A stretch of 64,000 nucleotides of DNA from Nannocystis pusilla (GTDB lineage: Bacteria; Myxococcota_A; Polyangia; Nannocystales; Nannocystaceae): contig NZ_JAPNKE010000002.1 in the NCBI RefSeq assembly GCF_026626665.1, positions 1,015,001 to 1,079,000 of the forward strand, written 5' to 3'. Below, piece by piece: positions 30,296 through 40,067 of the stretch (the first letter of the stretch is position 1; every line of letters starts with the position of its first letter). Position numbers and translations under genes: made by a program. Below the pieces are notes generated by a model. That model had not been told where the DNA came from. It was given only the letters and a program-made list of their open reading frames with translations, and did no database searches.

Positions 30296-33200
30296 ATGAC
30301 CCCGCGCATCTCGTCGTCCGCCGCCCTCGTCGCCACGCTGCTCGCGTGCAAGAACTCCGGTCCGGCCGACCCCGAGCCCGCGCTCCCCGAGGCGGACATG
30401 CTCGCGGCCTTCGATCCCGCGGCCCTCGTCGATCGTCCGGGTGCGCCGCCGAGGGTTTCCACGGGCGCAGCTCTCGCCGTCCTCGACTACGCGCCGCAAG
30501 GAAGGACCGCGGGCGGCGCCGCGATCAAGGTCCGCTTCAATCAACCGGTGGTCGCGCTCGGCGTCGAGCAGATCCCCGATGTCTCGCGCTTCCTCGCCTT
30601 CGATCCGCCGCTCGCGGGCGAGGCTTCGTTCCAGACCCCCGACCTGCTGGTCTTCCACCCCGCGGAGCCGCTGAAGGAAGCCACCACGTACACGGTCCGC
30701 TTCGCCCCCGGGCTGGTCGGACTCGACGGTCAGCGGCTGGACAGGGGCGTCGAGTGGACGTTCGAGACGCCGCGGCCGCAGGTGCTCGGGGCCGACCCAC
30801 TCCATCGCAACGACTCGGCGCCGCCGGCCTCGCGCCGCGACACCCCGTTCGTCGTCAGCTTCGATCAGCCGACGACGCTCGCCGAGGTCCGCGCCCACCT
30901 CGTGGCGACCGCACGGCCGCTCGCTCGCGAGGATGCGAAGCCGGCGCCGGTGCAGCTGCAGATCCGCGAGGCCACCGCCGCGGAGCGCGAGCGGGCCGGG
31001 TACTACGGCTACGACCCCCGCGAAGAGCGCGGGCGTTACTTCACGGTCCGCCCGCAGGGCCTGTGGCCGGGCGACAGCGAGGTGGTGCTGTCGAGCACGC
31101 CGGGGCTCGTCGGCCGCCGCGGCCCGCTGCCGCTCGATACCCCGTGGGAGACGGCCTTCGAGACCTACGGCCCGCAGGCGGTGGTCTCGCTGCCGTGCGG
31201 CGAGGAGACCCGCTGCGGCCTCGAGTCGATGCACCTCGGCCTGCGCAACCCGGTGCGCGAGGACCAGGCGCGGCACGTGTCGATCAGTCCGCGGCCGAAG
31301 TCGCTGCACGTCGAGGTCACCGACGCCTACGACGAGTCGGGCGGGACCGAGGTCGCGATCGACGGGCAGTTCGTGCCCGGCACCACATACACCGTGTCGA
31401 TCGCGCCTGGCCTGAAGGACATCTACGGCCAGACGCTGGCCGGCGGCTTCAAGCGCACGGTGGTGGTCGAGCGCCGGCCCGAGCTCGGGCTGTCGAGCGA
31501 CAAGGGCACGCTGCTGCCGGGGCGCAAGCAGACCGTCGGGATCGAGGCGCGGTTCCTCAAGTCGGTGCGGGTGCGCGCGGCGGTGATAGACGAGCTCGAG
31601 CTGGCGCGGCAGGCGTGGCAGGGCCTGGCGATGCCGGCCGGCGCGAGCGAGCGGACGGTCGCGCTCGAGCCGAAGGGCGCCGGCGGCTGGGCCTCGATCG
31701 CGCTCGACGTCGGCGACCTGGTCGCCGGCAAGCGCGGGGCGGTGCTGGTCGAGGTGTCGCCGGGGGAGCTGACGCCCAACGCCGATAGCGAGCGGCCGAC
31801 CGCCGTGCGCGGGCTCTATCGCCTGACCGACCTCGGACCGGTGGTGATCGACTCGCCGACGCAGGCGGTGGTGCAGGTGCTGCGCCTGTCCGACAGCACG
31901 CCGGTGGTCGGGGCCACGGTCGCGCGCGTGGTGCAGGTCGGCGAGGCGCTGACGACCCGCCCGCTCGGCACGACCGGCGCCGACGGCCTGCTCGCGCTGC
32001 CACCTGTCTCGGAGTACATGTCCAAGGGGATCGTCAAGGCCGGCGAGGGCTCGCAGGCGCAGCGGCTCGTGATCGTCGACCCGGCCTCGGGCGACCGCAC
32101 CGCGATCGCGGCCGGCGAGGTCCCGGCGGCCGAGAGCCTGACCGCCGACCTCCGCCCGCACGAGCGGGTGATCGCCCGCATCGTCGCCGACCGCGGCGCC
32201 TACCGCCCGGGCGAGAAGGTCAAGGTGGTCGGCTGGTCGGCGATCGAGACGCCGCACCGCAAGAGCGGCCTGAAGCACCTGGCCCAAAAGACAGATGCGG
32301 TGTTCACCCTCACCGATCCGCGCGGCGCCGAGGTAGCGACGCGCACGGTCAAGACGACCGCGGAGGGCAAGTTCTGGGCCGAGCTCGAGCTGCCGGCCGG
32401 GGCCGCGCTGGGCCGCTACTCGGTCACGGCGAGGGTCGACGGCGCCGAGGCGCGCGAGACGGTCAAGGTCGAGGACTACCGCGTGCCCGAGTTCCAGGTC
32501 GCGGCCAGCGTGGCCCGGCCGGACGTGATCGCCGGCGACGCGGCCGGGCTGCGCGTCAACGCCAGCTACTACTTCGGCGGGGCGGTGCCGATCGTCCAAC
32601 TGACGCGCCAGGCGAGCTGCACGCCGCACCGCTGGCGCCCGCCGGGCCTCGACGCGAGCTGGGTGGTCGGGCGGCCGGTCCCGTACCAGGTTCGCGCGCA
32701 GCACGGCTCGCGGGAGGGCAGCCGGCCCGATCCGGCGGCCAAGCCCGGCTTCATGGACATCGCGGTCCCGCTGACGCTCGGCGCGCCCGACTACCCGCAC
32801 CGCTGCACGATCAGCGCCGAGGTCCGCGACGCCAGCAACCAGGCCGTCGGCGCCGAGGCGCAGGTCCAGGTCCACCCGGCCGAATTCTACCTGGCGATGG
32901 CGCTGCCCGCCCGCTACCGCAACCTCGGCGACCGTGTGGAGGTGCCGGTCCGCGCGGTCGACCTCGCCGGCCGGCGCGTGGCCGCGGCTGGCGTGAAGGT
33001 CATGGTCGAAAGGACATGGTCCGAAGTGAAGGAGCGGGCCGAGGGCGGGCGCATGGTGTTCGACGGCTACGTCGACAAGACCGAGAAGATCAAGACGTGC
33101 GAGCTGGCGCTGACGGCCGAGGGCGCCGACGCCCAGTGCGCGCTGCCTCCGCTCAAGGAGGGCAGCTACGAGCTCCGCGTCGAGACGACGACCGAAGACA

Positions 33201-36125
33201 AGCGGCTGGTCGCGAGCGCGGGCCACTTCCGGGTCGTCGGCAGCCGGCGCGCGTGGAGGTCGACGGCCCAGGAGAAGACCCTGTCGCTGGAGACCAGCGC
33301 GCAGAAGGTGAGCCCGGGCGAGTCGATCGACGTCGCAGTGCACGCCCCGTGGCAGGGCGGGCGCGGCGTGCTGGTGCTCGATCGCAAGGGGCTGCGCGAG
33401 TTCCAGCCGTTCAGCTTCGCCGGCCAAGACGGGGGGCACCGCGAACTTCCGCTTCACCGCCGATGACAGCTGGACCCCGCAGGTGCACGTGCGCGCGTTC
33501 GTGGTCGCGCCGATGGACCCGACGCGGCGGCCGCAGCGGCCCGAGGTGTTGAGCGCGAGGGCGGCGGTGGCCCAGGGCAGCGAGCACCGGCGGCTCGAGG
33601 TGCGCGTCGAGGCGCCGGCCAAGGCCGGGCCGGGCGAGAAGGTCAAGCTGGCGGCGTTCGTGCGCGACGCCGCGGGCGAGCCGGTGGCCGGCCGCGTGGC
33701 GCTGTGGGCGGTCGACGAGGCGGTGCTGGCGTTGACCGACTACGAGGTCCCCGACCTGCTGCCGAGCTTCGTGCCCGGCGGCGACGCGGGCACGACCTCG
33801 TACGACGACTACCGCGCGGTGCTGTGGCCGTACACGCCGATCCTCGACGACCCGTGGCTGAGCGGCTCGTGGGGCTACGGGCGCGGCTACGGGGCGGGCT
33901 ACGGCCGCGGCGGGGGGCGTGCGAGCGTGCACGGAGGCTCCGTCGGAGGTTTGCCGCCGGCGCGCGAGCGGTTCGAGACCACGCCGGTGTTCCTCGCCGA
34001 CCTCGCGGCGGACGCGGCCGGGGTGGCGCGCACGAGGGCGCTGCTGCCCGAGAACCTGACGACGTTCCGGATCTTCGCGCTCGCCTCGGCGCGCCTGGAG
34101 GACAAGACGTCGCCGGGCCGCTTCGGCGTCGGCGACGCGCGCACCACGGTGACCACGCCGTTCATCGTCCGCGCCGCGGGGCCGCGTCAGCTCCGCCCCG
34201 GCGACGCGGCCGAGGTCGCGGCGATCGTGCAGAACTTCACCGACGTGGCCGGCAAGGCCGCGGTCGAGCTGGTGCTGCACGATGATACAGGTACGAAAGG
34301 ACAGGACCTCGTGGCCATGTCCGAGAAGACAGTCGAGGTCGAGGTCCCGGCCGGCGGGCAGGTGCGGGTGCCGTTCACGGTCCGCGCCGACGCGGTCGGC
34401 GAGGCCAAGCTCGAGCTGCGGGCGGTGCTGAAGGCGGGCGCGGGCCAGGCCGGCCGCGACGCGGTCAAGCTGGCGCTGCCGGTCGAGCCCGAGCGCACCC
34501 TGACCGAGAAGGTGGCGATGTACGGCAGCCTGGCCGACGACCGCGCGATCGCCATCCCGATCAAGATGCCGGGGGCGGTGCGGCCGGACGTCGGCGGCGT
34601 GTCGGTGTCGGCCAGCTCGAGCCTGCTCGGCGGGCTCGAGGACGCCGCCGACGCGCTGCTCACCTATCCGCACGGCTGCGTCGAGCAGACCGCGAGCCGG
34701 CTGCTGCCGGTGGTCTCGCTGCTGGCGCTGCACGGCACGTATCCGCTGGGGCTGCGCGAGGACCCGCAGGTGTTCGTCAAGGCCGGGGTCGAGCGGATCC
34801 TGGCGATGCAGACCAGCTCGGGCGGGTTCGGCTACTGGCCCGGTGACGACGACGTCCACCCCTACGCCAGCGGCTACGCGACGTGGGTGCTCGGCCTGGC
34901 GAAGCGCGCCGGCTATCCGGTACCGCCTGCCGCGCTCGAGAAGGCGCTGGCGGATCTGGAGACCCGTCTACCGCCCGCGGACGCGCCGCAGCGGTGGGCC
35001 GGCGAGCTCGAGCGCCACGCGCTGGCGCTGCACGTGCTGGCCGAGGCCGACCGCTTCAAGCGCGAGCACGCCGACGCGCTGTTCGCCCGCCGCGCCGACC
35101 TGCCGGCCTACGGGCGCGCGTTCCTGCTGATGGCGATGCACCGCGCCGATCCCCAGCGGCCCGAGGTGACGACGCTGACGCAGGAGCTTCTCGCGGATCT
35201 CGAGGAGCTGCCGGCGACGGCCCACGTGCTCGAGCGCGACGATGGGTCGGGCGGAAGGTACTTCCACTCCGACGGCCGCAGCGACGCGATCATCCTGTCG
35301 GCGCTGCTGCGGGTCCGGCCCGAGCACGCGGTGATCGAGAAGCTGGCCCGCGGCCTGCTCGAGCGGCGGATAGGCGGGACGTGGCGCAACACCCAGGAGA
35401 ACGCCTACGCGCTGGTCGCCATCACCGACTACGCCCGCGTCCGCGAGGCCGACCCGCCCGACTTCGTCGGCCGCGCGTGGGTCGGGCGGAAACCTGTCTT
35501 CGAGGCCAGTTTCCTCGGCCGCGACCTCAAGGGCCAGGAGGCGACGGCGAAGATGCCCGACATCCTGAAGCCCGCCCGCGCGGGCGAGCCCGCGGCCGCG
35601 AGCGCGCCGCTCACCGTGGTCCTGCAGCGCCAGGGGCAGGGCCGCATGTACTACCGGCTCGGCGCCGAGTGGGCGCTCGCCGAGGCGAACCCGCCGGCGC
35701 GCGAGCACGGGCTCGAGATCCGCCGCGAGCTGCGCCTCGGCGACGGCGCGCTGAACGGGCGGCCGATCGCGATCGGCGACGCCGTGGCGATCGACCTGAC
35801 GTTGAGCGCGCGCACGCGGATCCGCTACGTCGCGCTCGAGGTCCCGCTGCCGGCCGGGCTCGAGGCGGTCCAGCGCGACCTCGGCAAGGGCCAGGCGGCC
35901 GCGCGGCTGTCCGGCTCGCGCGGGTGGTGGACCTCGTACGAGGAGCTGCGCCGCGATCGCGTGGTGGTGTTCGCCGACGATCTGCCGCCGGGGACCCATC
36001 ACCACACCGTCTTCCTGCGGGCGACCAGCCGCGGCGACTTCTCGCTGCCGCCCGCGCACGCCGAGGCGATGTACATGCCCGAGGTCTGGGGCCGCTCCGA
36101 GGGCGCCCGCGTGACCGTGCGCTGA
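30296..36125 (+). CDS. Bacterial alpha-2-macroglobulin lipoprotein; one frameshift in a G6 run
   Basis: About 1,940 residues. Signal and lipobox (SSSAALVATLLAC), then Ig-like N-terminal domains (IKVRFNQPVVALGV, YFTVRPQGLWPGDSEV). The A2M_N and bait region follow, with YRPGEKVKVVGWSAIE. Near residue 1460 lies the thioester motif in YPHGCVEQTASRLLP, so Cys and Gln are intact, followed by the alpha/alpha toroid (GGFGYWPGDDDVHPY). Such proteins trap invading proteases in the periplasm. The frame breaks at a run of six G (33431-33436): before it LREFQPFSFAG, after it FRFTADDSWTPQVHVRAF. The partner gene usual in enterobacteria (pbpC) is absent. Hairpin-repeat copies lie in frame at 32002-32029, 33001-33025 and 34281-34331. 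A Gly/Tyr-rich loop (YGRGYGAGYGRGGGR) lies near residue 1200. Confidence 0.9.
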
Positions 36126-36177
36126 GGGCTGGATCCCACAACCTCGCCGGACGCGGTCGACGGGCGACGCCCGTCGC

Positions 36178-36213
36178 TTGTCGGCCTCTGGCGCTCGAGG
36201 TAGACGGGCGGCT
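36178..36213 (+). promoter_or_regulatory. Promoter with 17-bp spacer and leaderless spacing
   Basis: TTGTCG (36178-36183), exactly 17 bases, TAGACG (36201-36206), seven bases, GTG at 36214. Confidence 0.55.
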
Positions 36214-36768
36214 GTGACGACCGCGAACAGGTTCCTGTCCACCTTTCTCGGCTTGCTCCCGGCCCTCTGCCTCTCGCTCGGCGGGTGCAAGGACGACGAC
36301 GGCACCCTCGACTCCGGCATCGACGGCGCCAAGCAGGGCGACGAGCTCACCGACGCCGAGAAGAAGCAGTTCTGCGAGGCCGCCGACGCCTACGGCGAGC
36401 AGGTGCTGTCGGACGAGGAGTTCGCCGACGCGACGTGCACGCTCAAGGCCATCAACGACGCGCTGAACGCCGACGGCAGCGTCGACACCTGCAACGTGCT
36501 GCGGCAGAGCTGCATCTCGAACACGCCCGAGACCGAGCCCGAGGGCGCCTGCGATCTCGGCATCGACTGGTCGACCTGCCAGGCGACGATCGCCGAGATC
36601 GAGGCCTGCTACCAGGAGTTCGGCGCCAGCTTCGCCGCCCGCATGCGCTCGTTCTCGTGCTCGAAGATGGCCGAGTACGCGGAGATGCCGCCGAACCAGG
36701 AGATCGAGGTCGGCCCCGACTGCAGCATCGCCCGCGCCGAGTGCCCGACGGTCATGGGCGGCGGCTGA
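36214..36768 (+). CDS. Cysteine-rich lipoprotein
   Basis: 184 residues. The start VTTANRFLSTFLGLLPAL continues to a lipobox LSLGGC. The acidic mature part has ten further Cys, an even number suited to five disulfides, spaced through helical segments (FCEAADAYGEQVLS, TCQATIAEIEACYQEF). This type of small Cys-rich lipoprotein is common in myxobacteria and has no assigned role. GTG 36214 was chosen from the promoter spacing and from the signal peptide. Confidence 0.75.
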   Translation: MTTANRFLSTFLGLLPALCLSLGGCKDDDGTLDSGIDGAKQGDELTDAEKKQFCEAADAYGEQVLSDEEFADATCTLKAINDALNADGSVDTCNVLRQSCISNTPETEPEGACDLGIDWSTCQATIAEIEACYQEFGASFAARMRSFSCSKMAEYAEMPPNQEIEVGPDCSIARAECPTVMGGG

Positions 36769-36772
36769 CCGG

Positions 36773-36915
36773 CTGTCCCTCGGGGCAGGTGATCTGTCCC
36801 GAGGAGCAGGTACGGGCGGTCGCCTCGCGTCGGCTCGGTGGAGCATCCGGCGGCCGATCGCGCGGATGAGCTCCCTGCCGGCACGCGGCCTGACGCTCCC
36901 TGTCCTTCAGGACAG
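36773..36915. repeat. Hairpin repeats between convergent genes
   Basis: Three hairpins: ctgtcc-ctcg-gggcag (36773-36788, five bases after the lipoprotein stop), a second at 36794-36810, and a perfect ctgtcc-ttca-ggacag (36900-36915) just past the end of the convergent EEP gene. A fourth copy forms the last codons of that gene (36939-36956). Confidence 0.8.
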
Positions 36916-36929
36916 ATGACTGGGCGGCC

Positions 36930-37936
36930 TCACGGCGCCTGTCCCGCGGGCCAGGCGAGGTCGACCCTCACCGCCAGGTGGTCCGAGCCGAGCGCCGGGC
37001 CGAGCGCCCTCGCGGCGGTCACCAGCGCGGGGTCGTGAAGGCAGTGGTCGATGGCGATCCGCGGCAGCGGCGGGCCCACGGGCCAGCTCGCCTGCAGGCC
37101 GAAGCCGCGCTGCGAGTCGACCAGCCCGCCGTCAGCCAGGAGTCGGCGCAGCGGGGCGCTGAACGGCGAGGCGTTGAGGTCGCCGACGATCACCGGGAGG
37201 CGCCCGGCGGCCCGCTGCTCGTCGGCCCACGCGGCCGCGCGCGCAAGCTGGGCGTCGCGCCGCTCGGCGTAGTCGCGGCTGACCGGCGGCAAGGTGTGGA
37301 CGGCGAGCACGGCGATCCGGCGCCCCTCCAGCGCGAGCTCGGCGGCGAGCGCGGGGATGCCCGGGACCAGCTCTTCGCGCCATGTGCGAACGACCCTGTC
37401 CTGAAAGCCATGTCGCACGAGCAGCGTCATGCCGAAGTTGTCGGCCCGCGGGACCGACTCGAGCGCGACGTGGTCGGGCAGGGCCGTCAGCGCGGCCGCC
37501 CAGCCGGCGTCGACCTCCTGGACGACGACGACGTCGGCGGCGGTGTCCGCCAGCCAGGCGACCGCCTCGGGCTTGCGCGGGTTGCTCGACAGGCCGTTGA
37601 AGTGGACCAGGCGCAGCGCGGGAGCCCCGGCGGCGGGCGGGCGCGCCAGCCAGAACGGGGCGACCTGCCACAGCTCCGCCAGCAAGAGGATCGCGGCGGC
37701 GATGACGAGGCGCCGCCGGCGAGCGCGGCCGCGACGACCAGGGCGAGCGCGGCCGCGGCGGCGTACCACGGGCGGAAGTGGCTGGCGAGATCGAGCCGCC
37801 AGTCGAGGCCGCCGAGGTGGCCCGCCAGGCTGAAGAGACATGTCCCGAGGACCAGGACGAGCACGAGGCCCGCGAGCACGCGCGCGGGCAGGCGCGCGCT
37901 CGCGCGAGCGGGATCGGACGCGGGCGGTGCGGGCAA
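36930..37936 (-). CDS. Membrane endonuclease/exonuclease/phosphatase (EEP) family protein; one frameshift near 37715
   Basis: About 335 residues. Three membrane helices (VLAGLVLVLVLGTCLFSLAG, WYAAAAALALVVAAALAGG, LVIAAAILLLAELWQVAPF) precede the EEP domain. All catalytic motifs are there: VHFNGLSSN, VVVVQEVD, VLAVHTLPP, VIVGDLNASPFS, IDHCLH and GSDHLAVRV. Family members cleave phosphodiesters in lipids or nucleic acids. Between helices two and three the frame shifts by one base. I start at TTG 37934-37936, eight bases after TAGAGT; no better start is in frame before the tandem repeat upstream. A hairpin-repeat unit lies in the second helix region (37833-37850). Confidence 0.75.
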
Positions 37937-37950
37937 GCCCGCGGACTCTA
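37937..37950 (-). promoter_or_regulatory. -10 box with leaderless spacing
   Basis: On the minus strand TAGAGT (37945-37950), eight bases, TTG start of the EEP gene. Confidence 0.3.
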
Positions 37951-37952
37951 CT

Positions 37953-38087
37953 GCATGGCGCCGACGCGCGCCCGTCCGTGGACCGGATCCGCGGAGCATG
38001 CCGCCGACGCGCGCCCTTCGGTGGGGCCGGATCCGTGGAGCATGCCGCCGACGCGCGCCCGTCCGTGGGCTGGATCCGCGGAGCATG
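37953..38087. repeat. Tandem repeat, three copies of 43-44 bp
   Basis: Units start at gcatg (37953, 37996, 38040) with a partial fourth at 38083, and read gcatg-ccgccgacgcgcgccc then gtccgtgg and ggatccgcgga. The copies differ at a few positions. The unit is not a multiple of three in every copy and lies directly upstream of the EEP gene, so it may bear on its expression. Confidence 0.85.
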
Positions 38088-38232
38088 CGTGAAGGCGCAG
38101 GCGCGAGGGCGGGACGGTGGGCGCCGTCGCCGTCTGCAGCGGCCCCCGCGGGGCTCGCCCGCGGGGTCGTGAAGTGCCGCCGCGCTCACCGTCCGCGTGC
38201 GAGGCGGCACGCGCGTGGGCTCGCAGGTAGAT
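38088..38232. other. Intergenic region
   Basis: No gene recognised between the tandem repeat and the 3' end of the TetR gene. Confidence 0.4.
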
Positions 38233-38248
38233 CTGTCCCGCAGGACAG
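38233..38248. repeat. Perfect hairpin repeat at the 3' end of the TetR gene
   Basis: ctgtcc-cgca-ggacag, ten bases after the stop of the minus-strand regulator. Confidence 0.75.
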
Positions 38249-38258
38249 GTTGCCTCGC

Positions 38259-38936
38259 TCACTCGCTGCGCGCGACCTCGTCGGGCTGGAGCCCGCGCAG
38301 CAGGGCGGCGGCGTGCGCTTGCAGGGCCGCCGCGAAGTCGAGGCGCAGCGGGCCGATCGTCGGGCACGTCAGGGTCGCCGCCAGCTCGGGCGCGGGGTGA
38401 GTCATCTGGTGCAGGCCGACGGCGGCGGCGTGGAGGTGGAGGAAGAACCGCAGGCCCTCGCCCGCGCGCAGGGCCGGGCAGCGGCGCTCGAGCAACGCGG
38501 CGGTCTGCAGCATCTGCTGCAGCATGCCGCGGCGCCACGCCAGCACCACCGCGGGCGCGACGTTGTGCTCGAGCACCGCGTGCTGCAGCGCGAGCAGCCG
38601 GGCCAGCCGGACCCGCCCGGCCAGCGAGCGGGCCAGCAGCTCGGCCAGCGCCTCGGCGTCGACCGGCGCGGCCTCAGAAGTCAGCGCGGCCTCTACCTCG
38701 CCGAGCCACTCGCCGAGCTGCTCGAGCGCGAGCTGCAGGAACAGCTCCTCCTTGGTGGCGAAGTAGAGGTAGACTGTCCCTTTGGCCAGGTTGGCGCGGC
38801 GGGCGATGTCGGCCACCGTCACCGCGTTGTACGGCATCTCGTCGAACGCCTCGGCCGCGGCGCACAAGAGCACACGCCGCCGCGATTGCTTGTCCGCGTC
38901 GGCCCGCGCGCGTCGCTTCGGCGGGGCATCTACCAT
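38259..38936 (-). CDS. TetR family transcriptional regulator
   Basis: 225 residues. The N-terminal HTH is clear: RRRVLLCAAAEAFDE, then TVADIARRANLAKGTVYLYF and ATKEELFLQLAL. The ligand-binding half is helical and unassigned. It is divergent from the alpha/beta hydrolase gene, the usual position for a TetR repressor and its target, with about 165 bases between. Confidence 0.9.
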   Translation of the reverse strand: MVDAPPKRRARADADKQSRRRVLLCAAAEAFDEMPYNAVTVADIARRANLAKGTVYLYFATKEELFLQLALEQLGEWLGEVEAALTSEAAPVDAEALAELLARSLAGRVRLARLLALQHAVLEHNVAPAVVLAWRRGMLQQMLQTAALLERRCPALRAGEGLRFFLHLHAAAVGLHQMTHPAPELAATLTCPTIGPLRLDFAAALQAHAAALLRGLQPDEVARSE

Positions 38937-38952
38937 CTCCAGTAAGCGACAA

Positions 38953-38980
38953 GTTGAAGGACACTCCCGCCGGAGTCAAC
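38953..38980. promoter_or_regulatory. Imperfect palindrome, possible TetR operator
   Basis: Between the divergent TetR and hydrolase genes, gttga and tcaac flank an inner inverted repeat actcc-cgcc-ggagt; the arms are offset by five bases. It lies just upstream of the regulator start, as autoregulatory operators do. Only the symmetry supports it. Confidence 0.3.
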
Positions 38981-39008
38981 CTGCGTAGGTCCGTTCGCAG
39001 GCACGGTT

Positions 39009-39029
39009 CAGATGTCCCGAGGGACAGGT
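39009..39029. repeat. Hairpin repeat in a divergent promoter region
   Basis: tgtcc-cgag-ggaca, perfect, flanked by ga and gg. It lies about 75 bases before the hydrolase start. Confidence 0.7.
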
Positions 39030-39101
39030 CACTCGCGCCCCGGCGTTCGCCGTCTGCGCGCTTAGTTGCGTTCAGCTGTCAATTCGGACATCGTCCCGCG
39101 C

Positions 39102-39956
39102 ATGCTTTCACCACGCGGCGAGCGGATCATCGACGTCGGCGGCGCGCGGCTCTCCGCGCTGTGCTTCGGCCCCGAGGACGGTGTTCCGGTGCTGGCGATG
39201 CACGGCTGGCTCGACAACGCGGCGAGCTTCGAGCGGCTCGCGGAACACCTTTCCGGCGTCAACCTGGTCGCCCTCGATCTCGCCGGTCACGGCCTGTCCG
39301 AACGGCGCACCGACGGTGTCTACGTGTTCCTCGACTACGTCGCCGACGCGTCGCTGGCGATCTCGGCGCTCGGCTGGTCGCGCTGCGTCGTGGTCGGGCA
39401 CTCGCTCGGCGCCGGCGTCGCGGCCCTGCTCGCTGGGACATGTCCGGAACAGGTCGCCAAGCTGGTCCTGCTCGAGGGCCTGGGGCCGCTCACCAACCCC
39501 GACGAGGCCGCGCCCAAGCAGCTGCGCGAGGCCCTGCACGCGGAGCAGGCCGCCCGCGCGCGCGACGAGCACGTCGGTTATCCGGACGCCGAACAGGTCG
39601 CGCAGCGGCTGGCGAGCGCGACCGGCATGCGCGTCGACTCGGCGCGGATCTTGCTGCGTCGCGGGCTCGAGGCCCACGAGGGTCGAGTCCGCTGGCGGGC
39701 CGATCCCCGCCTGCGCCTGCCTTCGCGTCAGCGCCTGACGGAGGCGCAGGTGCGGTCTTTCTTCACTGCCGTGGCGTGCCCGACCCTGGTCGTGCGCGGC
39801 GTCCCGGGCATGGCGTTCGACGAGGCGCTGCTGCAGGAGCGGCTGGCCCTGCTCGCCGGCGCCGTGCTCGCCGAGGTGCCCGGAGGCCATCACGTCCACC
39901 TCGACGAGCCCGCGGCGGTGGCTGCGATCGTCGGTCCGTTCGTGACGTCGGCGTGA
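39102..39956 (+). CDS. Alpha/beta hydrolase
   Basis: 284 residues. Oxyanion-hole motif LAMHGWLDNAASFERLA, nucleophile elbow VVVGHSLGAGVAALLAG (Ser), and a C-terminal GGHHVHLDEP for the catalytic His. The closest well-known look is the serine hydrolase-like group; the substrate is unknown. ATG 39102 was chosen; a TTG at 39066 is also in frame. It probably answers to the divergent TetR protein. Confidence 0.8.
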   Translation: MLSPRGERIIDVGGARLSALCFGPEDGVPVLAMHGWLDNAASFERLAEHLSGVNLVALDLAGHGLSERRTDGVYVFLDYVADASLAISALGWSRCVVVGHSLGAGVAALLAGTCPEQVAKLVLLEGLGPLTNPDEAAPKQLREALHAEQAARARDEHVGYPDAEQVAQRLASATGMRVDSARILLRRGLEAHEGRVRWRADPRLRLPSRQRLTEAQVRSFFTAVACPTLVVRGVPGMAFDEALLQERLALLAGAVLAEVPGGHHVHLDEPAAVAAIVGPFVTSA

Positions 39957-40067
39957 ACGCCAACGTGACAGTGTTCCGCGCGCGCTCCGCGCTGTGCGGC
40001 TGCGAGGCCCCGCGATCCGAAGTTGGCCGCCGATCCGACCCGCGATACCCTGCGCCCGGATACGCCC

